A stretch of 64,000 bases of DNA, taken from NCBI GenBank assembly GCA_026545225.1, contig CM048848.1, positions 45,882,806-45,946,805 on the forward strand, in the 5' to 3' direction. The stretch is from Cornus controversa (taxonomy: Eukaryota; Streptophyta; Magnoliopsida; Cornales; Cornaceae). Below, one piece after another: positions 12,989-24,109 of this stretch. A model generated the notes under the pieces. The model saw only the letters and a program-made list of their open reading frames with translations, was not told the origin of the DNA and did not search any database. Numbering within the stretch: the first letter of the stretch is position 1; every line of letters starts with the position of its first letter. The position numbers were made by a program, and so were the translations under genes.

Positions 12989-14342
12989 GTCATTAGGACT
13001 TTGATAGTCATGGACTGAGCTTATGTTTTTTAGTTGTTTTCCATTGGACCATATCTTTTTGTATAGATTAGGTTTTTTTTATTTATAGTAATAATTATAT
13101 GAGATTATGGGAATTATATTTTTCTGAGAAATAATGTGAATTCTTTATATATATTTTTTAATTTCACTTTGCTTTGTGAATGCATAATTGGGACACTTAG
13201 TTTGTCAATGGAAGAAGTACTTGATTTTATGATCTAAACATTGATGACTAATGTGCTGTATTTATTTCTTTTTATAGATGAATCTTTTGAGTCCATACAA
13301 TTTATGCACTAGTCCAACTCTGAGAGAATTGATTGAAAACTAATGTGAAGTTGACAAGAGTATATTGTATGAGTAACATTGAAAGCTTAAATGATCAATA
13401 AAAAAAATGAATAAAAAACAATTATGTTTTTTTTTATCAACATGAAAAGAGAAAGAATATAAAAATTTGCTGAATATTTAAGAAAAACGGAAAAGGCTAC
13501 TATCGGGATGTGTTCGAAGCTTCCACTACAATGTAAATCTCCAATGAGATATTTTTAAAAAATAAAGAGTTGTTTTGAGAAAAATAGTTGGTTGCTCGTA
13601 AGCGTAAAAGCCATTGTCTTAGAAAATTAAAAAAAGAAAATAAATAATTGATCATGTGTAGTTATATTTGCTTAATATCCAATATGTTTTAAAAGATGAA
13701 TAAAAAGAATTTGATTAATTTTTGATGAAGTTGGATTGCATACATGAATTTCTAATATTTTGTGTTGGAAGTTGTGTCATGATCATGAATTTAAGGATGA
13801 ATTTTATAGACAAATTATGGGTTTTAAAATTCTGCATTTATAAATGTTTGAAAATTTTAAACAAATTTAGAACTCATGTTATTCTCTGAAAAATGTGTTT
13901 TGATTATTCACATGCGATTATTCAAGTTTAAAATTATTTTTTATTGTTAGTTTATCTTCACAAACTCAAAAAAAAAATTCCAAAAATATTTTTTTGTGTC
14001 TTTTATTGGTTATGTGTTTATTCTTTACTTTGTGTGCTTAATTGCTAAATCAAGTTGACATGAAGTGTATTTGGTGAATTAGAGGTCTAAGGTGTAATTT
14101 TTCATAATTCACATGGTTGGACCGGTCCTATATATTGAGCACCGGTCGCACTTCTGCAGGTTGTAAGGAATCGAGATAAGTTGGACCGGTCCCCAAAAAT
14201 TAGGACCGGTCGTACTTAGCGAAAGCCCAGATTTTTGCAAAATTCACGTGCGCTTGGGTGCTTTAAACCTCTCACTCTCACTTATACACACATTCTCACT
14301 CTTATATCTCTCAAACATCCTATTATACTCAACTCACGTACA
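12989..14342 (+). other. Non-coding internal region of TR-GAG copy A
   Basis: AT-rich and without coding signal. It is homologous, in reverse orientation, to about 40640-41650 of copy B: the segment at 13680-13740 matches 41041-41105 in antisense. A further cluster of GGACCGGTCC motifs (14116-14212) lies here, outside the LTR. The shared non-coding stretch shows that the absence of pol is a family feature and not an accident of one copy. Confidence 0.75.
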
Positions 14343-15272
14343 TTCTCTTCAGTCTCACACCCCTCTTCACTCTGTCAAGAATCTGATGCAGAACACCTCA
14401 AGCTTATCATTGCGACAACACGTCTAACAACTGTAGACTTTCGACTAATGTCACGATCCTTACACAAAGGTTGTTGGAAGAACTAAAATACTCAGCAAGT
14501 ATTTTGTTTCCTTCCTAGTGCAATTTGGTGACCTTTCTTCCTCAGTAAGCAAACAAGCGAAGAACCATCAATCCAATGTTCTGATCAGAAAATAGATTTG
14601 ATGCAGTCTCTGAACAGCTAATCAGAAGTAGAACAACATCCTAGATATGACTCGTGAAGTATGGATGTGTGTTCTTAAAAATATATATAGCCCTAATTAT
14701 ATTGTATATACTTTCTCTCTCTAAAAATATGTTTCAGGCATATAGTACTTGCTTATTTTGTAGAGAAAATATGAATACATATATATAGGCAAGGAATTTC
14801 TAATTCTACTTTGAAAGAAAGTTGAATACCAAAATAGAACTCTCCTAGAAGTTTCAAACCCAATAGGAATCAGAATTTTCGTCAAAATCTATTTCCTATT
14901 TGGAACAGGCTAAGTGGGACAAGTGCCAACTAATTAGGACTGGTGGGACTTTGTAAAAACCTGTAGAAACCAAACTGCTGAGAAAAGTTGGACCGGTCCT
15001 AAATATTGGGGACTATTCCTACTTTGAAAAACCCTAATATATTTTTATTTAAACCCTAATTTTTTCAAAATAGGGTCGGAAAAAAAAGTGCAGAGTGTCC
15101 TCACCATACTTACCTGTACTATATGGTGTTCTAACTGATTTATCTGTATCCATGCACATGAATATCGGCTCGAAGTTGTCGCTGATTGACACAAAGAATA
15201 ATACGAAAATTACAACTCGATCAATCAGGTTTTGATCACCAAAATGTGCCAATTACAAATTTATATCTCACA
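14343..15272 (-). repeat. Antisense partial LTR of the same family, nested in copy A
   Basis: Read on the minus strand, it starts TGTGAGATATA at 15272 and follows the LTR to about 14343, where similarity stops. It shows GGACCGGTCC, the AAGTATGGTGAG stretch and the TATA-like stretch in the expected order. It is a partial LTR inside the internal region. No target duplication was found. Confidence 0.85.
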
Positions 15273-15427
15273 TTTTCTTCTAAACTGTCATCAACAGACA
15301 AGTGAAGCTTCTGTTAATCAGTTCTTTATTTCTAAGTATTTTTGGACAACATTATAATCTAATTTTTCCAATAGGTTAGGTTATAATTGTCTAAGTGGTT
15401 TTATCACAAAATTGTCAAGGGGGAGAT

Positions 15428-16608
15428 TGTGAAATATATAATTGTAATTAACATATTTCGGTGATCAAAACTTGATTAACCGAGTTGTAATTTTTGATTT
15501 ATTTTTTTTATCGATCATCAACATCTTCGAGCTGACAGTCAAGTGCATGGAAACATATAAATCAATAAGAACATCATATAGTACAGGTAAGTATGGTGAG
15601 TAGACTTTGCAGTTTTTATTTTTGAGCCTATTTTGAGAAACTAAAGTTTAACTGAAAAATTTAGAAATTTTCAAAGTAGGACCAGTCCCTAATATTTAGG
15701 ACCAGTCCAATTTTTCTCGGCAGTTAGGTTTCTGCAGGTTTTTACAAAGTCCCACCTGTCCTATTATTTTGGCACCGGTCCCACTTAGCCTATTCCAAAT
15801 AAGAAATAACTTTGACGAAAATTATGATTTCTATTAGGTTTGAAACTTCTAAGAGAGTTTTATTTTGGAATTCAACTTCTTTTCCAAGTATAATTAGGAC
15901 TCCCTTGCCTATATATATGTATCTACAAGAAGAGTCTGAAAATTATTAGTTTTAGAGAGAGAAAGTATATACAGTATAATTAGAACTATATATTTTTAAG
16001 AACACACATCTATACTTCACGAGTGATATTTAGGATGGTGTTCTACAACTGATTAGCTATCCAAAAACTTCATCAAATCATTTGCTGATCAGAGCATTGG
16101 ATTCAAAGGTTCTTCTCTTATTTGATGAGGAAGAAAGGTGATCATATCGTACTACGAAGGGAATGAAATACTTGTTGAGTATTTTTGTTCTTCCAGCAAC
16201 CTTTTTGTAAGGATCGTGATGTTAGCCTGAAGTCTGCAGTAGTTGGACATTTTGTCGCAATCATAAGCCTGAGGTGTTCTGTATCAGATTCTTAACAGAG
16301 TGAAGAGGGGTGTGAGTCTGGGACAGAGTCTGCTGTACGTTGCTTCATTATAGTGGATTGGTTTTCTGAGGCTTTCCGCCTCCCTCCGTGATTTTTTCCT
16401 GCCTTAGGTTTTCCATATATATATAATGCATTATTTACTTTACTTGCACTTTAAGTTATTTACTTGTTTTAAATTTTTGGTTAATTATTAGTTGAACTTA
16501 AAAATTGAATTAATTTAAAAATTTAAGCAAACGAGCAAGTGATCCTATTCACCCCACTCTAGGTTTTAAAGTACTTTTCGCAACTGTTTTCGCATATTGC
16601 AACTCACA
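15428..16608 (+). repeat. 3' LTR of TR-GAG copy A
   Basis: Starts TGTGAAATATA directly after the polypurine tract and ends CAACTCACA. The GGACCGGTCC motifs of the 5' LTR appear here as GGACCAGTCC (about 15680-15710), the change expected when a methylated CpG decays. Confidence 0.93.
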
Positions 16609-16613
16609 ACATG

Positions 16614-18095
16614 TTACTTTTACCTTCCCTAGCTAATTTGGTAGTGCAAGTTATATAAATGTTATTGTTATCTGTCAATTTCAGCCATCTCACCTTTCAC
16701 ACAAACACACACATAATTGTGTTACATCTAGGTAAAGTCTTATTATTTTCCTAGCTTTCATATACCAGAAAGCCCAGGATAATATTAACTGAAACATTCT
16801 TTTTAAAAAAAATCTAATTTCAGAGACTTAGATCCTACTAATTAATGTTGTTGAGAAGCATTTATATTTTAAATAATTCCACATAAGTTACATTCTTATT
16901 CATATTTAACCATACCAGTTGGCAGCATCTAAAAGACACCCGAAAAAGATAACTCTTCATTAAATTAAGCAACAAGTTATTTGACATTGAAATCACTGCC
17001 AGAAGTAAATTAGCAGTAATAGATGGTTCAGATTTATACACACACAACCTAAAATGATTGGTTTCCTTATTTTTTCTACAAGGTTCCTTTCTTTTATGCT
17101 GATCTTGTACTCTCTGGTCTTTTGAGAAAGAAGATAGCATTTGATAGAAAGTTAAACATTGGACAACATCACATCATTTTATATTGTCCAATTGTGGTCT
17201 CTTACCATTATCACTAATCATATTATAAAGGAAAAATCTGAAAAAAAAGTTAGTTAAGAGAAAATGACCAATTACTATTAGTTCCTCTAGTACTCAAATA
17301 AGGATATTAAACGTATTATTAATCTAACTATTAATTTGTCCTGTTTGATTTTTTTTCCATTACAAGCTTATGATCAGCAGCTAAAGTCAAGTAGGATCAA
17401 GCTTACTCAAGTAGAATAAGAACTACAAAGGGCTAGACCTCAACTGAGGTTTTCTAGCTAGGCCAGCAAATGATATTTTTTATGAGAATTAAATGTCATG
17501 ATTGATACTCTTTATCATTTTCAATATTAAGGTTAGTTTTATAGCAAGGTGTCTTTCTCGGTGGTGCTGTTTTGGGAGGAGACTAAGGCTTTCCTGTTGG
17601 TCTCAGCAACATTAGCTCAGATTTTTGTTCCAAACCCAACCACACAAAAATATATTAATACAAATTACATACTTGCATAAACACATAATATATCAACATT
17701 AGTGTAAATTTTCTTTTAAACTTTGGCTATGCAGGTTAATAATATTAAGGAACTATGTTTTGGTGATTTATTGTTATAGTCTGATTCTCAGTGGTAAATA
17801 GTTTAGATTGATTTTAGGAGGTATGTTTGGATGAATTGTGTTTTAGAAACAATGATTATGGAGTTATTACAGGTAGAGACATATACATGCAAATTCATAC
17901 ATACAGGCTTATCTATAACATACGTATATATATATATATATACACCTGACTTCAGGGTTGATACAGATGTTGCGCACCAACTGCATTCCGTATATCCCTA
18001 TAGCCGCAAAGAGAGGATAAACCTACACATACATGTATACAACCATTCGCTCCGAAAATCCCCCGATAAACACCTCAAGTTAAAAAATATATATC

Positions 18096-18170
<75 letters not shown>

Positions 18171-18190
18171 GTAACAGAGATCTATAAAGA
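16614..18190. other. Intergenic, no recognisable gene
   Basis: AT-rich sequence with short TA tracts (17927-17942) and a long TA/GA microsatellite at 18098-18166. Short open frames at 16862-17140 and 17831-18130 show no domain or codon signal and are probably chance. Confidence 0.6.
18098..18172. repeat. (TA)n(GA)n microsatellite
   Basis: About 30 bp of TA repeat runs directly into about 45 bp of GA repeat. It is likely length-variable. Confidence 0.95.
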
Positions 18191-18199
18191 GATAGTTAC

Positions 18200-18505
18200 G
18201 AGCTTCTGGCAAAATACAACTCCAACTAGAGTAGGTTAGAGTGATAATATGACAGTGAGTGATATGAAGGAGAGAACGACAATATATTGATGCTTATTTG
18301 GTTGCAATGGGGCAAAATATAACTCCAACTAGAGTAGGTTAGGGATTCGATTGTAATGGGGAAAAATACAACTCAACCTAGATAGAGATGGTTAGGGCTT
18401 CGATTGCAACGGGCAGTGCTTCAATCGAAGAAAAGACATAGAGGGTTAGGGCTTCGATTACAAGGGGCAGGGCTTCAATCGGAGAAAAAGACAGAGAAGG
18501 TTAGG
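18200..18505. repeat. Tandem repeats, about 56 bp and about 105 bp units
   Basis: GGTTAGGGCTTCGATT recurs at about 18390 and 18448 with the rest of a 56 bp unit. Upstream, CAACTCCAACTAGAGTAGG recurs at about 18219 and 18324. They lie just inside the CACTA-like right end and may be part of that element. Confidence 0.7.
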
Positions 18506-18529
18506 GTATCAGGTGTTTAGGAATGAGAG

Positions 18530-18854
18530 AATTTTTTTTGTGGGAGTTGAAAATTATTTCACCACGCGAAGTTTCTAAAACAAAAAAAATAACACCTTCT
18601 ATCACGGGCTTACGCTCATGATAAAAATAAAAATTGTTTCCATGGGCTAAACCCGTGGTGGAACAAGACTTTCTACGACGGGCCCAAGTAGCCCGTGGTA
18701 GAAAATTCTTTCTATGGTGGGCTAAAGTAACTCGCCATAGAAAGTCACTTTCTACCACGGGCTACACGGGACCGCCTTTAAAAATCACTTTCCACCACAG
18801 GCTACACGAGCCTGCCATAAAAAGCCTGTCGTTGAAAGCGAAAATTCTTTAGTG
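18530..18854 (+). mobile_element. CACTA-like transposon, right end
   Basis: The stretch ends ATTCTTTAGTG (TAGTG at 18850-18854), the right terminus expected of CACTA elements. Before it lie several subterminal repeats in both orientations built on TTCTACCACGGGCT and its complement, such as AGCCCGTGGTAGAAA. Dense subterminal repeats next to TAGTG are the family's hallmark. No transposase and no CACTA left terminus were found nearby, so it is probably truncated or non-autonomous. A related end lies at 34311. Confidence 0.68.
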
Positions 18855-18856
18855 CG

Positions 18857-19556
18857 GCTTAACTGTTTGAACGTGTTTTAAAATATATATATTTCTTTTT
18901 ATGAAACTTCTAAATATCTTTAAATTTATTATTCCCAATTATGAAAGATTAGATTTGTTACATGATCAATTAAATTGTTGGAGGCATGGAGCATTTTGGG
19001 ATGTCAAAGTTAGAGTTATGGTTGATGGGCTGATAAAAAAAAAAGGGCACACGTGAGAGGGTGTCAAGGATTTACATATTTAAGTTACACCATCTTTAAC
19101 AGCTTAAACTTTTATAGTAGATGATTATCAACAATGTACCCCTAAAGTTTTTTTTTTTTTTTTGTTTAATATGTTCTAATATAAAATCTGCATGATAATA
19201 GTCTATAGCTAAAAATTCTTTTCTATATAGACACCTTTTAGACGTCAAGGAATAAACTTGGTTAATTCAACATATTAATATATATGATAACTTTTCACTT
19301 CTCGACAACTATATAGCTTTCTATACTTTGATTTGTGGCAACATGATTTCAGTTACTTGGTAATTGCCCATCTGTGAATTGTAATATAGCAGATTTTGAG
19401 TTGTATTTTGCAGGCTTTGTAATTCATCACTTGCACTTCAGGTTAAAAAAAAATATTTAGGGCAATGAGTATAATTAGAGTAAACCTCCAAAGGATTGAG
19501 TGTGACCATAAATATATGATGTTGACAAATTTTGCAAATTTTCAGTACAATTAGAA
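18857..19556 (-). repeat. Duplicated bHLH 3' flank, unit 1
   Basis: About 700 bp repeated at 20872-21557: GAACGTGTTTTAAAATAT, GGATGTCAAAGTTAGAGTTA, CTTTTCACTTCTCGACAAC and TTTTGCAAATTTTCAGTAC occur in the same order in both. The same order is found at 44260-45250 downstream of the intact bHLH gene, so this is gene-flanking DNA that was duplicated. It begins right after the CACTA-like end. Confidence 0.8.
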
Positions 19557-19800
19557 CATAAAACTATTGGGATTTTTTATTCTTTTAGTATGGAAAATAA
19601 AACAAACAAATAATTTTCCAAGTCAAAACCTTTGGTCAATAAAGCTTCCCACATTGTCATTGTAGGCTTTTGGAAGGTCAACATAAAAAAAACTGAATAC
19701 TTCCTTTTCAATATTTGGGCCAAAATCTCTATTAGAGGTTGACACGTGGTTTGGTCATATGTACAAATGAAGAGTTCTAATTTTTGAATGAGAAATGATA

Positions 19801-20272
19801 GCTGCAGTCGCTCAAGCGAGTGTCCTCCGCTGATTGGTGAAAATTAATCCCAAAAATTAAATTCTTTTCTGCAACAAATGTCTTACTTTTTCATCAATCA
19901 ATATACCCTTTCAGTTCTAAAGTATTTACACTGCATCAACAAAAAAATAAAATTATAAACATAAAGTATTAAAATATTTTTATTAATATTTTTTTATATT
20001 GTCCTACTTTTAAATATTTTAAATAATCTATATACTTATTATAATCATTTCCTATATAATTTTTAAAATATTAATAAAAATATTTTAATACTTTATGTTT
20101 ATAATTTTATTTGTTTATTGATGGCACCAGTGTAAATATTTTAGAACTGGAAGGGTATATTGATTGATGAAAAAGTAGGACATTTATTGCAGGAAAACAT
20201 TTAATTTTTAGGATTGATTTTCACCAATCAGTGGAGCGACTGTGCAAGTACACTCGCTTGAGGGACTGCCGC
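19801..20272. mobile_element. Foldback MITE, 472 bp, TA target duplication
   Basis: The two halves are inverted copies of each other almost throughout. The left end GCTGCAGTCGCTCAAGCGAG mirrors the right end, read in complement as GCGGCAGTCCCTCAAGCGAG. TA flanks both ends (19799-19800 and 20273-20274). The AT-rich centre carries ATAAAGTATTAAAATATT and its complement. There is no coding capacity. It separates the two copies of the bHLH flank. A TA duplication would suit a Tc1/mariner-type MITE, but the superfamily is uncertain. Confidence 0.8.
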
Positions 20273-20464
20273 TAGCACTCCTCTTTTTGAATTATAGACA
20301 CCAATAAGATATATCGGACTTTGTGCGAGAGAATTTAAGAAGTCTTGTGACTAACATGTATTTTGTACCCTCTTTGTAAAAATAGTTATTCTTTAAAAAT
20401 ATAATAGTAAGTTTAATCCAATTTTCGTTAATTGTGAGAAGATGTGAATCAAATATGAAAGTGT

Positions 20465-20870
20465 TGAAAATTTAAATATTTAAGTTGTACTCATTTTAAC
20501 AACTTAAATTTTTAGTGTAGATAGTTGTTAACAATGTATGAGAATTTAAATATTTAAGTTGCACTCATTTTAACAACTTAAGTTTTTAGTGTAGATAGTT
20601 GTTAACAATGTATTAGAATATGTTTCTACTTTAGGCAAAGTCTGAACCAACCCAAAGTTCGAAACTCACAGTCACTAAAAATAAAATTGAAGCACGTGTT
20701 GGATAAAAAAAAAAGGTCACACATGAGAGGATTAAAAATGAAGCACGTGTTGGATCAAAAAAAGGCCACACGTGAGGAGGTGTGCTGAGGATTTAAATAT
20801 TTAAGTTGTACCCTCTCTAATAGTTTAAACTTTTAGAGTAGATGGTTATCGACAAAAACAATGTGACAAT
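20465..20870. repeat. Short tandem duplications in the bHLH flank
   Basis: A unit of about 74 bp (TTTAAATATTTAAGTTGTAC ... GTTGTTAACAATGTAT) is present twice at about 20469-20615. A second unit with GAAGCACGTGTTGGAT is present twice at about 20690-20770. Related single units occur at 19060-19140 and 21080-21170. Confidence 0.75.
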
Positions 20871-20871
20871 A

Positions 20872-21557
20872 AGTAACGGCTAAACTATTTGAACGTGTTT
20901 CAAAATATATATATTTCTTTTTATGAAACTTCTAAAATGACTTTAAATTTATTATTTCTAATTATGAAAGATTAGATTGGTTACATGATCAATTCAATTG
21001 TCGGAGGCATGTAGCATTTTGGGATGTCAAAGTTAGAGTTATGGTTGATGGGCTGATAAAAAAAAAAAAATGCCACATGTGAGAGGACGTGTTGAATATT
21101 TAAATATTTAAATTGCACCATCTTTAAGAGTTTAAACTTTTAGAATAGATGGTGGATAATGTATTAGAGCAACTTAAGGTTTTTTTTAATATGTTTTAAC
21201 AAAAATTTCGCTTGATAATAGTCTATAGCTAAAAACTCTTTTCTAAATACACACCTCTCAGACGTCAAGGACTAAACTAGGTTAACTCAACATATTAATA
21301 TATATGATAACTTTTCACTTCTCAACAACTATACATCTTTCTATATATACTTTGATTTGTGGCAACATGATTTCAATTACTTGGTAATTGCCCATCTGTG
21401 AATACTAATAGCAGATTTTGAGTTGTATTTTGCACGCTTTGTAATTCATCACTTGCACTTTAGGACAATGAGTATAATTAGAACAAACCTCGAAAGGATT
21501 GAGTGTAACCAAAAATATATGATGTTGACAAATTTTGCAAATTTTCAGTACAATCAT
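20872..21557 (-). repeat. Duplicated bHLH 3' flank, unit 2
   Basis: Second copy of the segment at 18857-19556. It lies directly before the orphan last exon at 21597, in the same spacing as the flank and last exon of the intact gene (45250 to 45508). This unit is therefore the flank in its original place and unit 1 is an extra duplicate. Confidence 0.8.
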
Positions 21558-21596
21558 GAAATATATAAAAATGACCAAATTAAAATATTACACAGT

Positions 21597-21665
21597 TCAG
21601 AAGACAAGTTTCTTTAGTCTTTCTTGCACTCGTGACGTTTCTATGCCAATTCTTGACCAAGTAGC
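21597..21665 (-). pseudogene. Orphan last exon of a bHLH162-like gene
   Basis: Read on the minus strand, an acceptor (TTCGAG) is followed by 22 codons beginning ATWSRIGIETSRV, through QERLKKLVF, and a TGA stop. The intact gene at 45508-47110 has the same last exon with only two residue differences over these 22, but runs six residues further. Part of the adjoining intron survives at about 22925-23110. Exons 1 and 2 were not found upstream to 24500, so this is a gene fragment. The high protein similarity suggests that the copy broke fairly recently or that the duplication is young. Confidence 0.85.
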
Positions 21666-21719
21666 CTCGAAAAGCATACATCAAGTGTTCTTAATCTTGT
21701 AAATGAGGGAAACATCTAC

Positions 21720-21860
21720 ACTACATCTGGAGTAAATACATCGGGTAAATTTAGATTTTGCGTGTTGTATTCTCATGATGAAATTCATCGTGTGTGTTAT
21801 ACACGTACTATTCAGATTCACCCGATATATTTACACTGAATACACCGGATGTATTGTAAA
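21720..21860. mobile_element. Small inverted-repeat element (about 140 bp)
   Basis: GGAGTAAATACATCGGGTAA near 21730 is mirrored by TTCACCCGATATATTTACAC near 21815. A second inner inverted pair surrounds GTGTGTTATACACG. A related element lies at 49885-50012. It sits inside the remnant of bHLH intron 2. The exact ends are not clear. Confidence 0.6.
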
Positions 21861-21964
21861 CGTACTCGTAAATAATAAATACATTGTAATGACACGAGTT
21901 AATGAGTAGAATACCTCTGATTGGTGAGATTATATACTGATGTACGTGACCTTGATAAGAGTTA

Positions 21965-22176
21965 GGCCTTGTTTGGCAGAGCTTTTGCTTCGTCTTTTAC
22001 GCAGAAGAAAAAGAGAAGCAGAAGCTAAATCAATAAGCTGGTATCCCCCAACTTCCTTTAAACGTTCTTTTTGGGCTCCGAAATTTTTCTGCCTTGCCAA
22101 TCCAAACACTCTCCAAAACAGCTTTTGAACTTGAAAAGCTGAAAGCCGCTTTTCAAAAGTCAATCCAAACAGGGCC
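21965..22176. mobile_element. Tourist/PIF-Harbinger-like MITE, 212 bp
   Basis: The terminal inverted repeats GGCCTTGTTTGG and CCAAACAGGGCC (one mismatch) are flanked by TTA on both sides (21962-21964, 22177-22179), the 3 bp target duplication of PIF/Harbinger elements. It has no coding capacity. Two longer elements with similar ends lie at 61395 and 62691. Confidence 0.85.
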
Positions 22177-22179
22177 TTA

Positions 22180-23830
22180 GTATAAATGTATTGTCCAAGG
22201 AGTAGAATAACTCGCTATCTTGAGATAGCAAATTCTTAGAATTGCAAAACAAAAACTCTACTTGCAAAAAAAATTCCACAAGTTACAATCTAGAAAGCAT
22301 GGATATGGACACGAGACTCAATACGACACGATCCTGAGTTTGGCAATACAACAAATGTCAAAAAAAAAAAAGATACAGATACCATAAAATACGAAAATAT
22401 ACACATTAGTGATTTTATGTTATATATATTGTTATTAACATTTTTGTATAAAATATTATGATTAACAAAAGGATAAATTTTTTATTAAATCATAATATAT
22501 ATCTCATTATTTATTTTTTAAATAAATTTTAAACATTTCTTAACAATTATACTATGATATTATTATTGAAAAATGTATATTTTAATGTTCAAAACTTGTT
22601 CAAAATGTGTTTTGAAGTATCTAAGAAGTATCACATACGTGATTAAAGTATTTGAGAAGTATTGGATATGTGTTATGTTTTAAAAATATATATATTAAGA
22701 TTATGACATATATCGATCCGTAAGTATCCGAGAAGTCACAGTATTCAATACAGACATGAAAGAGATAGATCAGTCTTGAAGAAGTATCTGTACTTTCTAT
22801 ATTCCAAGAATACCATACATGACTTATTTTGACTTAATACTAATTGTATACTTATATGAAGTCATAAAGGACATGAAACTAGGAAAGTAATCAAAAAGTG
22901 GTGGAACCCGTAAGAAAATTGGTTGCTTCAAATAGCTAGATATGTTATTACTGAGTACAAATTTTTTAGTAGCAAAAACATAATTTGCTAAATTGGTCAT
23001 AACTTACTCAAGAAAGCTCCAAACGGCACACTGTTTTTATTGATCAAGAAAATGGCCTCATAGAGCTTTCTAATCATACATGACCCATCATCTAATTCCT
23101 TCCCAATTGAACTCTGCAAGTCCAATCTATCATTCACACTGTTTTATATTTATGCATATAATATGTAAAATTTTAGAAAATGACTCCCCTAAAATTATTA
23201 TTTTCTAAAAATCTTTCTAATTCTTTCTTTATTTTTCTGCTTACTCTTCTTCTTCCTCTTCCAAAAAAAATGATTCTCTTAAAAAAAAATTATTTGCATT
23301 TTCTTCATTCAATCAAACTCAAAAAATTTTACTCTCAAAGTTCTCTCATATTTTTTCTTTTTATTTTCTTATTTTTCTTCTTAAAATTGTCTTCTTCTCA
23401 CACTCATGTATATTGTATGTGCAGTAACATTCTTTCGTCTTTGTCTCTACTTGTTAATTTTTATTCTCTTTATTCTTTAAATTTATTAGTGGAATTTTAT
23501 ACACTTAGAGTTTGTTTGGCAATTGTTTTCGTTTCGTATTTTTATTGGCAATTTGGTGAAAAAGATAAACAATTCACGAAAATACATTTAGTAACTGTTA
23601 CATTTTCTACAATAGTTCATCTGTTTCAGAAAAAGTGTCAAATCTGAAAGCAAAAAAAAATATTCACTTTCACTTGATTTTGCTATGGTAGATGAAGTAC
23701 AATTGTAATGAGAAATTTTTTAAAAAACCAATATCATGTAAATACTAATTCCTGACTCCCTTAATGTGTGGGATGCTCCTATGATCTTATTTCTCATGCA
23801 GATAATCAGACACCAAGTAGCCCTACACAG
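22180..23830. other. Intron remnant of the broken bHLH copy, and AT-rich sequence
   Basis: The piece at about 22925-23110 (TACTCAAGAAAGCTCC, GAGCTTTCTAATCATACATG) aligns with intron 2 of the intact bHLH gene (45870-46020). Before it, 22330-22790 contains recurring AAGTAT...GAGAAGTAT motifs without clear structure. After it, 23130-23830 is AT-rich and T-rich. The 155-codon open frame at 23180-23647 is F/L/S-rich low complexity and not convincing as a gene. Confidence 0.6.
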
Positions 23831-23831
23831 T

Positions 23832-23833
<2 letters not shown>

Positions 23834-23882
<49 letters not shown>
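23834..23882. repeat. (TA)n microsatellite
   Basis: About 49 bp of uninterrupted TA. Similar tracts lie at 24054-24097, 26841-26889, 35534-35567 and 45029-45072. Confidence 0.95.
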
Positions 23883-23887
<5 letters not shown>

Positions 23888-24051
23888 CTCATAATATTAT
23901 GGTCCCCTTTTTCCCACACTTCTGGACCTTTATTTATAGGCTCACCAAAGGGGTAAATTTGTAACTTTCTTTTCTTTTGATAATTATCCTATAATTATCT
24001 TTTATGATAATTTTGATAATTATCCAATATATACATAATAAATTTTTTTGT

Positions 24052-24053
<2 letters not shown>

Positions 24054-24097
<44 letters not shown>
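24054..24097. repeat. (TA)n microsatellite
   Basis: About 44 bp of TA repeat. Confidence 0.95.
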
Positions 24098-24099
<2 letters not shown>

Positions 24100-24109
24100 C
24101 ATTTGAGGT

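Larger units (their letters stand above)
9630..16608 (+). mobile_element. Copia-type gag-only LTR retrotransposon (TR-GAG class), copy A
   Basis: Structure seen: 5' LTR 9630-10820, primer-binding site (TTGGCATCAGAGC, 10822-10834), a gag region, a long non-coding stretch, a polypurine tract (AAGGGGGAGAT, near 15417-15427) and a 3' LTR 15428-16608. The flanking 5 bp are identical, ACATG at 9625-9629 and 16609-16613, a perfect target-site duplication. No protease, integrase, RT or RNase H was recognised, so it would have depended on a helper element. This layout matches the known TR-GAG class. The gag has a few breaks. By eye the two LTRs differ at about one base in ten over their first 200 bp, which at an assumed plant rate of 1.3e-8 per site per year is a few million years. 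An antisense LTR piece is nested at about 14343-15272. Confidence 0.9.

Noticed and set aside
23180-23647. 155-codon open frame rich in Phe, Leu and Ser
   Set aside because: T-rich low-complexity DNA. A membrane-like composition is what poly-T sequence encodes by chance.
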